DNA from: Streptococcus thermophilus
Lineage (GTDB): Bacteria > Bacillota > Bacilli > Lactobacillales > Streptococcaceae
Direction of reading: 5' to 3'
Assembly (NCBI RefSeq): GCF_010120595.1
Contig: NZ_CP038020.1
Location: 992,001-1,056,000, forward strand
Length of the DNA: 64,000 nucleotides
How positions within the stretch are numbered: the first letter of the stretch is position 1; every line of letters begins with the position of its first letter. The notes under the pieces were generated by a model. It was not told the origin of the DNA. It made no database searches and saw only the letters and a list, made by a program, of their open reading frames with translations. The position numbers and the translations under genes are program-made. Shown piece by piece: positions 55,561 through 63,360 of this stretch.

Positions 55561-58017
55561 ATGTCTAACATTCAAAACATGTCCCTTGAGGACATCATGG
55601 GAGAGCGTTTTGGACGCTACTCCAAATACATCATTCAGGAGCGTGCGCTTCCTGACATTCGTGACGGTCTGAAACCCGTTCAACGTCGTATTCTTTATTC
55701 CATGAATAAGGATGGCAATACCTATGACAAAGGCTATCGTAAATCGGCTAAGTCTGTTGGTAACATCATGGGTAATTTCCACCCACATGGTGATAGCTCT
55801 ATTTACGATGCCATGGTGCGTATGTCCCAGGACTGGAAGAATCGTGAAATCCTAGTTGAGATGCACGGTAACAATGGTTCTATGGACGGTGATCCACCAG
55901 CGGCTATGCGTTATACCGAGGCACGCTTGTCAGAGATTGCTGGGTACCTTCTTCAAGATATCGATAAAAACACTGTTCCTTGGGCTTGGAACTTTGATGA
56001 TACAGAGAAGGAACCAACCGTTTTACCTGCAGCCTTTCCAAACCTTTTGGTCAATGGTGCGACAGGGATTTCTGCTGGTTATGCTACAGACATTCCGCCA
56101 CATAATCTGGCAGAAGTCATCGATGCCGTTGTTTATATGATTGACCATCCATCTGCTAAACTGGATAAGTTGATGGAATTCTTGCCTGGACCAGATTTCC
56201 CGACAGGTGCTATTATTCAGGGGAAAGATGAGATTCGTAAGGCTTACGAAACTGGTAAGGGCCGAGTAGTCGTGCGTTCGCGTACTGAAATTGAACAACT
56301 CAAAGGTGGCAAGAAACAGATTATTGTTACTGAAATTCCTTACGATGTTAATAAGGCAGTTCTTGTTAAAAAAATTGATGATATTCGAGTCAATAACAAG
56401 GTTCCAGGCATTGCAGAAGTTCGTGATGAGTCTGACCGTTCAGGCTTGCGTATTGCTATCGAACTTAAGAAGGATGCTGACAGCCAAACCATTCTTAACT
56501 ACCTTTTGAAATATACGGATCTGCAGGTCAACTACAATTTCAATATGGTGGCTATTGATCATTTCACCCCACGTCAAGTGGGCTTACAAAAGATTTTGTC
56601 TAGCTACATTGCTCACCGTCGCGATATTATCGTTGCTCGTTCAAAATTTGATAAGGAAAAGGCTGAAAAACGCCTTCATATTGTTGAAGGGTTGATTCGT
56701 GTTATCTCAATTTTGGATGAGGTTATTTCCCTTATCAGAGCTTCTGAAAATAAGGCAGATGCCAAGGAAAATCTTAAAGTCAGCTATGATTTTTCAGAAG
56801 AACAAGCCGAAGCTATCGTGACCTTGCAACTTTATCGTTTAACAAATACGGATATCGTCGCTCTCCAAAATGAGGAAGCCAATTTACGTGAACAGATTGC
56901 GACCTTGGCTGCCATCATTGGTGATGAGCGTACCATGTTTAATGTCATGAAACGTGAACTTCGTGATATTAAGAAGAAATTTGGAAATGACCGTCGTTCA
57001 GAGTTGCAAGCAGAAACCAAGACTATTGAAATTGATACCGCAAGTCTGATTGTTGAAGAAGAAACCTATGTCAGCATCACTCGTGGTGGTTATGTCAAAC
57101 GTACTAGCCCACGATCTTTCAATGCTTCGATGATTGAAGAAGTTGGAAAACGTGATGATGATGATTTGATTCTGGTTCAGCAGGCTAAGACGACACAGCA
57201 TCTCTTGATTTTTACCAATCAGGCCAATGTGATTTATCGTCCAATACATGAGTTACCAGATATTCGTTGGAAGGATCTAGGAGAGCATTTATCACAAACT
57301 ATAACTAATTTTTCGAAAGATGAAGAAGTGCTTTATGCAGAAATCCTGGATGATTTTGAAACTGGTACTTACCTGGCAACCACTAAGCTTGGTCAAATTA
57401 AACGTTTCGAACGTAAGGAATTTACGCCATGGCGTACCTACAAGTCTAAGTCGGTTAAATATGGTAAACTCAAGGATGAAAGTGATGTGATCGTCACAGT
57501 AACTCCAATTCAATTGGATGATATCATGATTATCACTCAAAAAGGATATGCCCTTCGTTTCAATGCGGATGAAGTTCCAGTGGTTGGTGCTAAGGCAGTA
57601 GGTGTTAAGGCAATCAATCTTAAGGATGACGACAAGGTTCAGGCCGTTTTTGTGGCAAATACGCAAAGTTTCTACTTACTTACACAACGAGCTAGTCTCA
57701 AACGTGTGGCGACGTCCGATATTCCACGGACTAAGCGAGCTGGTCGAGGTCTCCAGGTTCTTCGTGAGCTTAAGACCAAGCCTCACTGTGTCTTCACAGC
57801 TGGCCCAGTCTTTACAGAAAATGCTGGAGCTGAGATAGATCTTCTAGCAACACCAGTAGAAGAGACTCCTCAGATCTTGTTTGTAATAGCTACGACAGGT
57901 GAAACTGCAGAGGTTGATTTATCACTTCTTAATCTGTCAGAGCGTACTAGCAACGGAAGTTTCATTGAAGGACTAGCAGATAAGGAAGTCTTCTCAGCCA
58001 AAATTCTTAAAAAATAG
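55561..58017 (+). CDS. parC: DNA topoisomerase IV subunit A
   Basis: An 818-residue DNA-breaking subunit. MSNIQNMSLEDIMGERFGRY is the usual start; the open frame extends 26 codons upstream without support. No clear Shine-Dalgarno precedes ATG 55561. The active-site Tyr118 is in AAMRYTEARL. Residues Ser79 and Asp83 of the quinolone-resistance region (HPHGDSSIYDAMVRMS) are wild type. The C-terminal beta-propeller repeats begin near residue 495. Confidence 0.96.
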   Translation: MSNIQNMSLEDIMGERFGRYSKYIIQERALPDIRDGLKPVQRRILYSMNKDGNTYDKGYRKSAKSVGNIMGNFHPHGDSSIYDAMVRMSQDWKNREILVEMHGNNGSMDGDPPAAMRYTEARLSEIAGYLLQDIDKNTVPWAWNFDDTEKEPTVLPAAFPNLLVNGATGISAGYATDIPPHNLAEVIDAVVYMIDHPSAKLDKLMEFLPGPDFPTGAIIQGKDEIRKAYETGKGRVVVRSRTEIEQLKGGKKQIIVTEIPYDVNKAVLVKKIDDIRVNNKVPGIAEVRDESDRSGLRIAIELKKDADSQTILNYLLKYTDLQVNYNFNMVAIDHFTPRQVGLQKILSSYIAHRRDIIVARSKFDKEKAEKRLHIVEGLIRVISILDEVISLIRASENKADAKENLKVSYDFSEEQAEAIVTLQLYRLTNTDIVALQNEEANLREQIATLAAIIGDERTMFNVMKRELRDIKKKFGNDRRSELQAETKTIEIDTASLIVEEETYVSITRGGYVKRTSPRSFNASMIEEVGKRDDDDLILVQQAKTTQHLLIFTNQANVIYRPIHELPDIRWKDLGEHLSQTITNFSKDEEVLYAEILDDFETGTYLATTKLGQIKRFERKEFTPWRTYKSKSVKYGKLKDESDVIVTVTPIQLDDIMIITQKGYALRFNADEVPVVGAKAVGVKAINLKDDDKVQAVFVANTQSFYLLTQRASLKRVATSDIPRTKRAGRGLQVLRELKTKPHCVFTAGPVFTENAGAEIDLLATPVEETPQILFVIATTGETAEVDLSLLNLSERTSNGSFIEGLADKEVFSAKILKK

Positions 58018-58028
58018 AGTTAAGAAAG

Positions 58029-58061
58029 CTTTGTTCTCTTACTAGAGGGCAGAGTTTTTTT
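58029..58061 (+). terminator. Terminator after parC
   Basis: CTTTGTTCTC (58029-58038) pairs with GAGGGCAGAG (58045-58054) using several G-U pairs, followed by seven T. Confidence 0.7.
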
Positions 58062-58091
58062 CTTTGGCTGACAAAATAACTCTTATAAAAT

Positions 58092-58106
58092 AATTGTCAG
58101 AATTTT
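58092..58106 (+). promoter_or_regulatory. CodY-like box upstream of ilvE
   Basis: AATTGTCAGAATTTT matches the CodY consensus AATTTTCWGAAAATT at 12 of 15 positions, just upstream of the promoter. Fits repression by branched-chain amino acids; binding is inferred. Confidence 0.45.
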
Positions 58107-58117
58107 GCAACATAACA

Positions 58118-58146
58118 TTGAAATTTTCAATGAAAAGGACTATACT
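58118..58146 (+). promoter_or_regulatory. Promoter of ilvE
   Basis: TTGAAA (58118-58123) and TATACT (58141-58146), spacing 17. The -35 lies in a 7-1-7 palindrome, ATTGAAATTTTCAAT (58117-58131). Confidence 0.7.
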
Positions 58147-58181
58147 AGAAAGCACATAGTAACAGAAAAGAGGACATACAC

Positions 58182-59204
58182 ATGACGGTTGATTTAGACT
58201 GGGAAAATATAGGATTTAATTACCGTAAACTTCCATTCCGTTATATTTCATATTACAAAGATGGTAAATGGGATGAGGGGCAATTGACTGAGGATGCAAC
58301 CTTGCACATTTCAGAATCGTCTCCAGCCCTTCACTATGGTCAAGAAGCTTTTGAAGGTCTCAAAGCTTACCGCACTAAAGATGGCTCTATTCAATTGTTC
58401 CGTCCAGATGAAAATGCCAGACGTCTACAACGTACTGCTGATCGTCTTTTGATGCCACAAGTTCCAGTGGAAAAATTTGTAGATGCTTGTAAAAAAGTAG
58501 TCCGTGCTAATGAAGAATACGTCCCACCATATGGTACTGGCGCAACACTTTATCTTCGTCCACTCTTGATTGGGGTTGGAGACATTATTGGTGTTCACCC
58601 GGCAGATGAGTATATCTTTACAATTTTCGCTATGCCAGTAGGGAGCTACTTCAAAGGCGGATTGGCTCCAACGAATTTCCTTATCCAGGACGAATATGAC
58701 CGTGCAGCACCACATGGTACAGGTGCTGCTAAGGTTGGTGGTAACTACGCGGCAAGTATGTTGCCAGGGAAAATTGCCCATGATTCTAATTTCTCTGATG
58801 TTATCTACCTTGACCCAGCAACCCACACTAAGATTGAAGAAGTCGGTTCTGCAAACTTCTTTGGGATTACAGCAGATAATGAGTTCATTACTCCGCTTAG
58901 CCCATCTATCTTGCCATCAATTACGAAATTCTCATTGCTTTACCTGGCTGAAAATCGTTTTGGTATGAAAGCTATTCAAGGTGATGTTAAGATTGCCGAG
59001 TTGGATAAATTTGTCGAAGCCGGTGCCTGTGGTACAGCTGCTGTTATCACACCAATTGGTGGTGTACAACACGGTGATGACTTCCATGTCTTCTATTCAG
59101 AAACAGAAGTCGGACCTGTAACACGGAAACTTTATGATGAGTTAACAGGTATCCAATTTGGTGACGTTGAGGCCCCAGAAGGATGGATTGTCAAAGTTGA
59201 CTAA
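58182..59204 (+). CDS. ilvE: Branched-chain amino acid aminotransferase
   Basis: A 340-residue class IV aminotransferase using PLP. The Schiff-base Lys is in TGAAKVGGNYAASM (about residue 187). SPALHYGQEAFEGLKAYR, ATLYLRPLLIGVG and GACGTAAVITPIG are typical. It transfers amino groups between glutamate and the keto acids of leucine, isoleucine and valine. AAGAGGA precedes the ATG. Confidence 0.95.
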   Translation: MTVDLDWENIGFNYRKLPFRYISYYKDGKWDEGQLTEDATLHISESSPALHYGQEAFEGLKAYRTKDGSIQLFRPDENARRLQRTADRLLMPQVPVEKFVDACKKVVRANEEYVPPYGTGATLYLRPLLIGVGDIIGVHPADEYIFTIFAMPVGSYFKGGLAPTNFLIQDEYDRAAPHGTGAAKVGGNYAASMLPGKIAHDSNFSDVIYLDPATHTKIEEVGSANFFGITADNEFITPLSPSILPSITKFSLLYLAENRFGMKAIQGDVKIAELDKFVEAGACGTAAVITPIGGVQHGDDFHVFYSETEVGPVTRKLYDELTGIQFGDVEAPEGWIVKVD

Positions 59205-59229
59205 TTCCAAGTAAATAAATGATTATTTT

Positions 59230-59256
59230 AAAGCTTGCCCTTGCAAGCTTTTCTCT
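59230..59256 (+). terminator. Terminator after ilvE
   Basis: AAAGCTTGC (59230-59238) pairs perfectly with GCAAGCTTT (59243-59251), followed by TCTCTTTTT. Confidence 0.8.
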
Positions 59257-59322
59257 TTTTCGGTAAAATTAAGGACATACACTAAGAAAGGATGGCTCGA
59301 ATTAGGTATCGGGTATAGATCT

Positions 59323-59553
59323 ATGAGTAAAAAAGACAAAAAAATTGAAATCCAAATCAAAGATGCCAAAGTCATTGTAAACAAAGCAACCATTGAAGGT
59401 TTTGAGCTTCTTGTTGGAAAGAAAGTCATCGGACAAATTGTAGAAATCGATGGAAAGTTTGCCGTTGTTGATAAAGAAAATGTAGCAGGTTTCCACAAGA
59501 AAATGGATGATGCAATAGCTGCCATTATCGAAGCCTACAATCTTAATCATTAA
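59323..59553 (+). CDS. DUF2969 family protein
   Basis: A 76-residue small protein, MSKKDKKIEIQIKDAKVIVN to AIIEAYNLNH, the normal length of this lactobacillales family. Function unknown. It lies between ilvE and a tRNA-Tyr gene. The ribosome site is weak (no clear AGGAGG before the ATG). Confidence 0.8.
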   Translation: MSKKDKKIEIQIKDAKVIVNKATIEGFELLVGKKVIGQIVEIDGKFAVVDKENVAGFHKKMDDAIAAIIEAYNLNH

Positions 59554-59569
59554 AATCCAAAGTAAAGGC

Positions 59570-59598
59570 TTGCTTTGATCAAGAAACTGTGTTATACT
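59570..59598 (+). promoter_or_regulatory. Promoter of the tRNA-Tyr gene
   Basis: TTGCTT (59570-59575) and TATACT (59593-59598), spacing 17. Confidence 0.65.
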
Positions 59599-59613
59599 GT
59601 TTCTTGTTCTTAA

Positions 59614-59694
59614 GGAGAGATAGCGAAGAGGCTAAACGCGGCGGACTGTAAATCCGCTCCTTCGGGTTCGGGGGTTCGAATCCCTCTCTCTCCA
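59614..59694 (+). tRNA. tRNA-Tyr (anticodon GTA)
   Basis: An 81-base gene with acceptor GGAGAGA/TCTCTCC, discriminator A, anticodon GTA at 59648-59650, a long variable arm as expected for Tyr, and GGTTCGAATCC. CCA is not encoded. Confidence 0.95.
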
Positions 59695-59762
59695 TGTCTA
59701 AGAAACTGAATCGGAATATACGATATCAAGTGCTTAGATGTTTTTTTATAGCATTTTGTTAT

Positions 59763-59834
59763 TGGGGTATAGCCAAGCGGTAAGGCAAGGGACTTTGACT
59801 CCCTCATGCGTTGGTTCGAATCCAGCTACCCCAG
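59763..59834 (+). tRNA. tRNA-Gln (anticodon TTG)
   Basis: A 72-base gene with acceptor TGGGGTA/TACCCCA, discriminator G, anticodon loop CTTTGAC (TTG at 59795-59797) and GGTTCGAATCC. CCA is not encoded. Confidence 0.95.
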
Positions 59835-59954
59835 TCAATGGTATCGGGTGCATTGGCACCGTCTATGTTAATAATTGTCTTTGCGGGTACCTTGAAAAAT
59901 ATATTGTTATCAAGGGTCAGAATTGGCTGGCTCTTGTTGGAGGATTTTTTTAGA

Positions 59955-61157
59955 ATGAACGAATTTGAAGAATTGCTAAATAGTGTTAGCGAAGTTAGCA
60001 CAGGTGACGTTGTAACAGCTGAAGTTATCTCAGTAGATAATGATCAAGCAAATGTTGTTATCGAAGGAACAGGTATCGAAGGTGTTTTGACACGTCGTGA
60101 ATTGACAAATGAACGTGACGCAAACGTTGCCGACCTTGTTAAAGATGGTGAAACACTTGAAGTGCTTGTTCTTCGTCAAGTTGTTGGTAAAGATACTGAT
60201 ACTGTAACTTACCTTGTATCTAAAAAACGCTTGGAGGCTCGCAAAGCTTGGGATAAACTTGTTGGTCGTGAAGAAGAAGTTGTTACTGTTAAAGTAACAC
60301 GTGCTGTTAAAGGTGGACTTTCAGTTGAATTTGAAGGACTCCGTGGATTTATTCCAGCCTCAATGATTGATACTCGTTTTGTTCGTAACACTGAAAAATT
60401 CGTAGGTCAAGAATTTGACGCTAAAATTAAAGAAGTTGATCCAGCTGAAAACCGTTTCATCCTTTCACGTCGTGAAGTTGTTGAAGCAGAAGCTATAGAA
60501 GCTCGTAAAGAAGTCTTCTCTAAACTTGAAGTTGGTTCAGTAGTAACTGGTAAAGTTGCTCGTTTGACAAGCTTCGGTGCTTTCATTGACCTTGGTGGTG
60601 TAGACGGACTTGTTCACGTGACTGAATTGTCTCACGAACGTAACGTTTCACCTAAATCAGTTGTATCTGTTGGTGATGAAGTTGAAGTTAAAGTTCTTGC
60701 TATCGACGAAGAAGCAGGACGTGTATCACTCTCACTTAAAGCAACAACACCTGGACCATGGGATGGTGTTGAACAAAAACTTGCTGCTGGTGATGTAATC
60801 GAAGGTAAAGTTAAGCGTTTGACTGACTTTGGTGGTTTCGTTGAAGTATTACCAGGAATCGATGGACTTGTTCACATCTCACAAATTTCACACAAACGTG
60901 TTGAAAATCCAAAAGATGTTCTTTCAGTAGGTCAAGACGTTACTGTTAAAGTTCTTGAAGTAAACGCTGATGCAGAACGTGTATCACTTTCTATCAAAGC
61001 TCTTGAAGAACGTCCAGCTAACGCTGAAGGGGAAAACAACGAAAAGCGTCAATCTCGTCCACGCCGTCCAAAACGTCAAGAAAAACGTGACTACGAACTT
61101 CCAGAAACTCAATCTGGATTCTCAATGGCGGATCTTTTCGGAGATATCGAATTGTAA
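59955..61157 (+). CDS. rpsA: 30S ribosomal protein S1 homologue
   Basis: A 400-residue protein with four S1 RNA-binding domains (about residues 17-90, 107-172, 192-261 and 278-347) and a basic tail (RPRRPKRQEKRDYE). Firmicute S1 homologues have four domains, against six in E. coli, so it is complete. The ATG at 59955 follows GGAGGA; the upstream open frame runs through tRNA-Gln and is not coding. It helps mRNA binding at the ribosome. Confidence 0.93.
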   Translation: MNEFEELLNSVSEVSTGDVVTAEVISVDNDQANVVIEGTGIEGVLTRRELTNERDANVADLVKDGETLEVLVLRQVVGKDTDTVTYLVSKKRLEARKAWDKLVGREEEVVTVKVTRAVKGGLSVEFEGLRGFIPASMIDTRFVRNTEKFVGQEFDAKIKEVDPAENRFILSRREVVEAEAIEARKEVFSKLEVGSVVTGKVARLTSFGAFIDLGGVDGLVHVTELSHERNVSPKSVVSVGDEVEVKVLAIDEEAGRVSLSLKATTPGPWDGVEQKLAAGDVIEGKVKRLTDFGGFVEVLPGIDGLVHISQISHKRVENPKDVLSVGQDVTVKVLEVNADAERVSLSIKALEERPANAEGENNEKRQSRPRRPKRQEKRDYELPETQSGFSMADLFGDIEL

Positions 61158-61167
61158 GATAATAAAG

Positions 61168-61191
61168 AGACATGGAAACATGTCTTTTTTT
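61168..61191 (+). terminator. Terminator after rpsA
   Basis: AGACATG, loop GAAA, CATGTCT (61179-61185) and a T-run. Confidence 0.85.
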
Positions 61192-61225
61192 ATATTATAT
61201 AGTATGCTATAATAGTATACTGTTA

Positions 61226-61297
61226 GCACCCTTAGTGTAATGGATATCACGTAAGATTCCGGTTCTTGAGATAGGGGTTCGATTCCCTTAGGGTGCA
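61226..61297 (+). tRNA. tRNA-Arg (anticodon CCG)
   Basis: A 72-base gene with acceptor GCACCCT/AGGGTGC, discriminator A, anticodon loop TTCCGGT (CCG at 61259-61261) and GGTTCGATTCC. TGCTATAAT at 61206-61213 is its likely extended -10. Confidence 0.93.
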
Positions 61298-61304
61298 AAG
61301 TGGA

Positions 61305-61338
61305 AACGTTGAGAGCGTAGTGCTTTCAGCGTTTTTTA
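61305..61338 (+). terminator. Terminator after tRNA-Arg
   Basis: AACGTTGAGAGC (61305-61316) pairs with GCTTTCAGCGTT (61322-61333, two G-U), followed by T. From here to 61545 no gene is seen. Confidence 0.75.
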
Positions 61339-61545
61339 GTTGTTAAATCTATCAAGAGTGCTCTTTAAATTCAGGGAATGTTAGAAAAGGTAACTGATAT
61401 ATAGTATCTTTAGAGTTTAGGGAGAAAGTCAATGAATAGTAATTTGTAATAATAACCGAATTATCTATTTCTGTAAATTGGGTAGAAAGCTAGATGCTAA
61501 TAAATTGTACATAGTCTATACTTTTGTGTATATCTTGGTAATTTT

Positions 61546-61574
61546 TTGCTATTTATTAAAAATTTTGCTATAAT
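61546..61574 (+). promoter_or_regulatory. Promoter of ssrA
   Basis: TTGCTA (61546-61551) and TATAAT (61569-61574), spacing 17, with TGC before the -10. Confidence 0.7.
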
Positions 61575-61591
61575 AATCAATATCTCATATT

Positions 61592-61938
61592 GGGGTCGTT
61601 ACGGATTCGACAGGCATTATGAGGCATATTCTGCGACTCGTGTGGCGACGTTAACGCTCAGTTAAATATAACTGCAAAAAATACTAATTCTTACGCTGTA
61701 GCAGCCTAAACACCTGCTCGCGTGACTTCTAGCAGATTGCTTATGTTTGTTTAGAAGTTTTATTGATTTATAAGCTACGTTCGATCATTGCCTAGCTGGT
61801 CGAAAAGAGATTTATAGGCTCGCATATAGAAGGCTTGAGTTATGTGTCGCCTATCTGTTAAATGAAAGACATAACCTATGGTCGTAGACGAATATGTTGG
61901 CAGATGCTTGGACGTGGGTTCGACTCCCACCGGCTCCA
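61592..61938 (+). ncRNA. ssrA: Transfer-messenger RNA (tmRNA)
   Basis: A 347-base gene. Acceptor GGGGTCG pairs with CGGCTCC, followed by A; CCA is not encoded as such. The 3' end has GGGTTCGACTCCC as T-arm. The tag frame at 61674-61706 encodes AKNTNSYAVAA and ends with TAA. It rescues stalled ribosomes with SmpB and marks the product for ClpXP; clpX is elsewhere in this window. Confidence 0.97.
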
Positions 61939-61984
61939 TAAAAACTTGAGGCGTCAGCCTTTTATTTGTGTATAGTAACTTATT

Positions 61985-62605
61985 ATGAAAAAATTTTTGT
62001 CTTTGACCGTTTTAGGTGTCTCACTTGTTTCCTTAGCTGCTTGCGGAAATTCTTCGTCTAAGACTGAGACGAAAGGTTCTTTGGATAATGAAGCATCAAA
62101 GGTTTTAACTGTTAAGCATGGAAATGTTCGTCAGAACTTTGATAAGATTATCATGGCAAATGCTTCTCAGGAGTTTTCTGGGGGATCAAATCTTGATAGT
62201 TTGAAGGGGTGGTTTGGTGAGCCAACATCAACTAGTCATGAGCAGGCAGGAGACGCCACGCTTGATGTCTATAATTGGCAGTATGATAATGTTGTTGTTA
62301 CAGCAAAACTTTTTAACAATAGTACCGTTGTTAAGTCAATTTCAACTTTTTCTTACGTTCGGGATTCTAAAATCACTTTGAAAATGTATGAAGATCTTAA
62401 AAATGGAACTAGCTATGATAATGCGGTCAAAACACTTGGGGTACCAGATGTTTATTCTATCGCTGTTTCTTCTGATGCGACAATGACACAAGCACTTTGG
62501 TCATCTAACCTTGTAACTAAGAAAGGGAAAACAGGTAGCCTTACTCTTAACTTTAAAAATGGTACCTTGGAAAACAAGTCTCAAGAAAATTTGATTAACA
62601 AGTAA
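61985..62605 (+). CDS. DUF3862 lipoprotein
   Basis: A 206-residue lipoprotein with signal peptide and lipobox LAAC (Cys20). Two SmpA/OmlA-like half repeats follow, the first with LDSLKGWFGEPTSTS and the second with LKNGTSYDNAVKTLGVPDV, as in DUF3862. Attached to the outer face of the membrane. No ligand is known. It has its own terminator. Confidence 0.85.
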   Translation: MKKFLSLTVLGVSLVSLAACGNSSSKTETKGSLDNEASKVLTVKHGNVRQNFDKIIMANASQEFSGGSNLDSLKGWFGEPTSTSHEQAGDATLDVYNWQYDNVVVTAKLFNNSTVVKSISTFSYVRDSKITLKMYEDLKNGTSYDNAVKTLGVPDVYSIAVSSDATMTQALWSSNLVTKKGKTGSLTLNFKNGTLENKSQENLINK

Positions 62606-62617
62606 TCACAGTAAAAG

Positions 62618-62650
62618 ATGCCTTTCTAAATCAATGAAGGTATTTTTTTG
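62618..62650 (+). terminator. Terminator after the lipoprotein gene
   Basis: ATGCCTT (62618-62624) pairs with AAGGTAT (62637-62643, one G-U), followed by T. Confidence 0.7.
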
Positions 62651-62687
62651 TTATAATAAAAGGAGTGATTAAATTTGTGAAAATGTA

Positions 62688-62784
62688 ATGACTAAAAAGG
62701 GTATTTTTTATAGGGATAGCAGGTTTAATTCTGGTAATCTTATGGCTTCTTTTAAATAACTTTATCCCCAAAATCAAGAAATAG
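62688..62784 (+). pseudogene. Tiny membrane protein with a T-run frameshift
   Basis: ATG 62688 starts MTKKGIF. After the six-T run at 62704-62709 the frame shifted by one base reads IGIAGLILVILWLLLNNF and IPKIKK, then TAG at 62782. Removing one T gives a 31-residue single-helix protein. The best ribosome site, AGGAG at 62661, is too far away, so the 5' end may also be damaged. Confidence 0.4.
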
Positions 62785-62817
62785 AGGAATGCTAATCATG
62801 ATCAAACCTTTTTAAAA

Positions 62818-63360
62818 TTGGTTTTTAAGCAGGCAAATTTTTTAAATGCACTTGTTCTTATTAGTCTCATGATTCTGTCATTAGCTATTTTTGGAGTTTC
62901 AAGTTCTATTTTTTGTATTTTTGTTGGGCTACTTTATGCCCCTTTGCTTTCAATTCCCTTGAATATTATAGGTAATACTTTTGATAATTTGACTAGAATT
63001 GAAATTTTAAGAAGACTTGATAAGTCTAAACGTATGGAGAAACTCCTAAACTATGATGAGTACTTTAAACATCGCTTTATTGGTATTTTCCTAGCATTCT
63101 CTATTCCTTTTATCCCATCAGCTTTGGTCAATTACGCTTATGTTCAGATGAAATTACCCACAAGGACAAGGATTTTAGCGCCACTAATTGGGATGACCCC
63201 ACTCTCCGTTATTTATGCTGTCAGTGGGGATTTGTTGCTTAATTGTCGTCCAATCCGACTACCGTTAGTGGCAATACTTGTTCTCTTGCTGTTTATCTCA
63301 CTAGTAATTTACTGTATCCATTTTAGGAAGGAAAAAAATGAGCTTTATTCAAGTAACTAA
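62818..63360 (+). CDS. VTT-domain (TVP38/TMEM64-like) membrane protein, N-terminus uncertain
   Basis: A protein of about 180 residues with five hydrophobic segments. SSSIFCIFVGLLYAPLLSIP, the middle helix pair, and FIGIFLAFSIPFIPSALVNY, then PTRTRILAPLIGMTP, resemble the SNARE-associated/VTT fold of TVP38 proteins. TTG 62818 has no ribosome site. ATG 62798 has GAGG nine bases upstream but stops in the T-run at 62809-62813; one extra T would join it as MIKPFLKLVFKQ. The gene may therefore be frameshifted at its start. Confidence 0.6.
   Translation: MVFKQANFLNALVLISLMILSLAIFGVSSSIFCIFVGLLYAPLLSIPLNIIGNTFDNLTRIEILRRLDKSKRMEKLLNYDEYFKHRFIGIFLAFSIPFIPSALVNYAYVQMKLPTRTRILAPLIGMTPLSVIYAVSGDLLLNCRPIRLPLVAILVLLLFISLVIYCIHFRKEKNELYSSN

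Noticed and set aside
59811..59954. N-terminal extension of S1
   Set aside because: It runs through the 3' end of tRNA-Gln and the S1 family starts at MNEFEELL with a good ribosome site.
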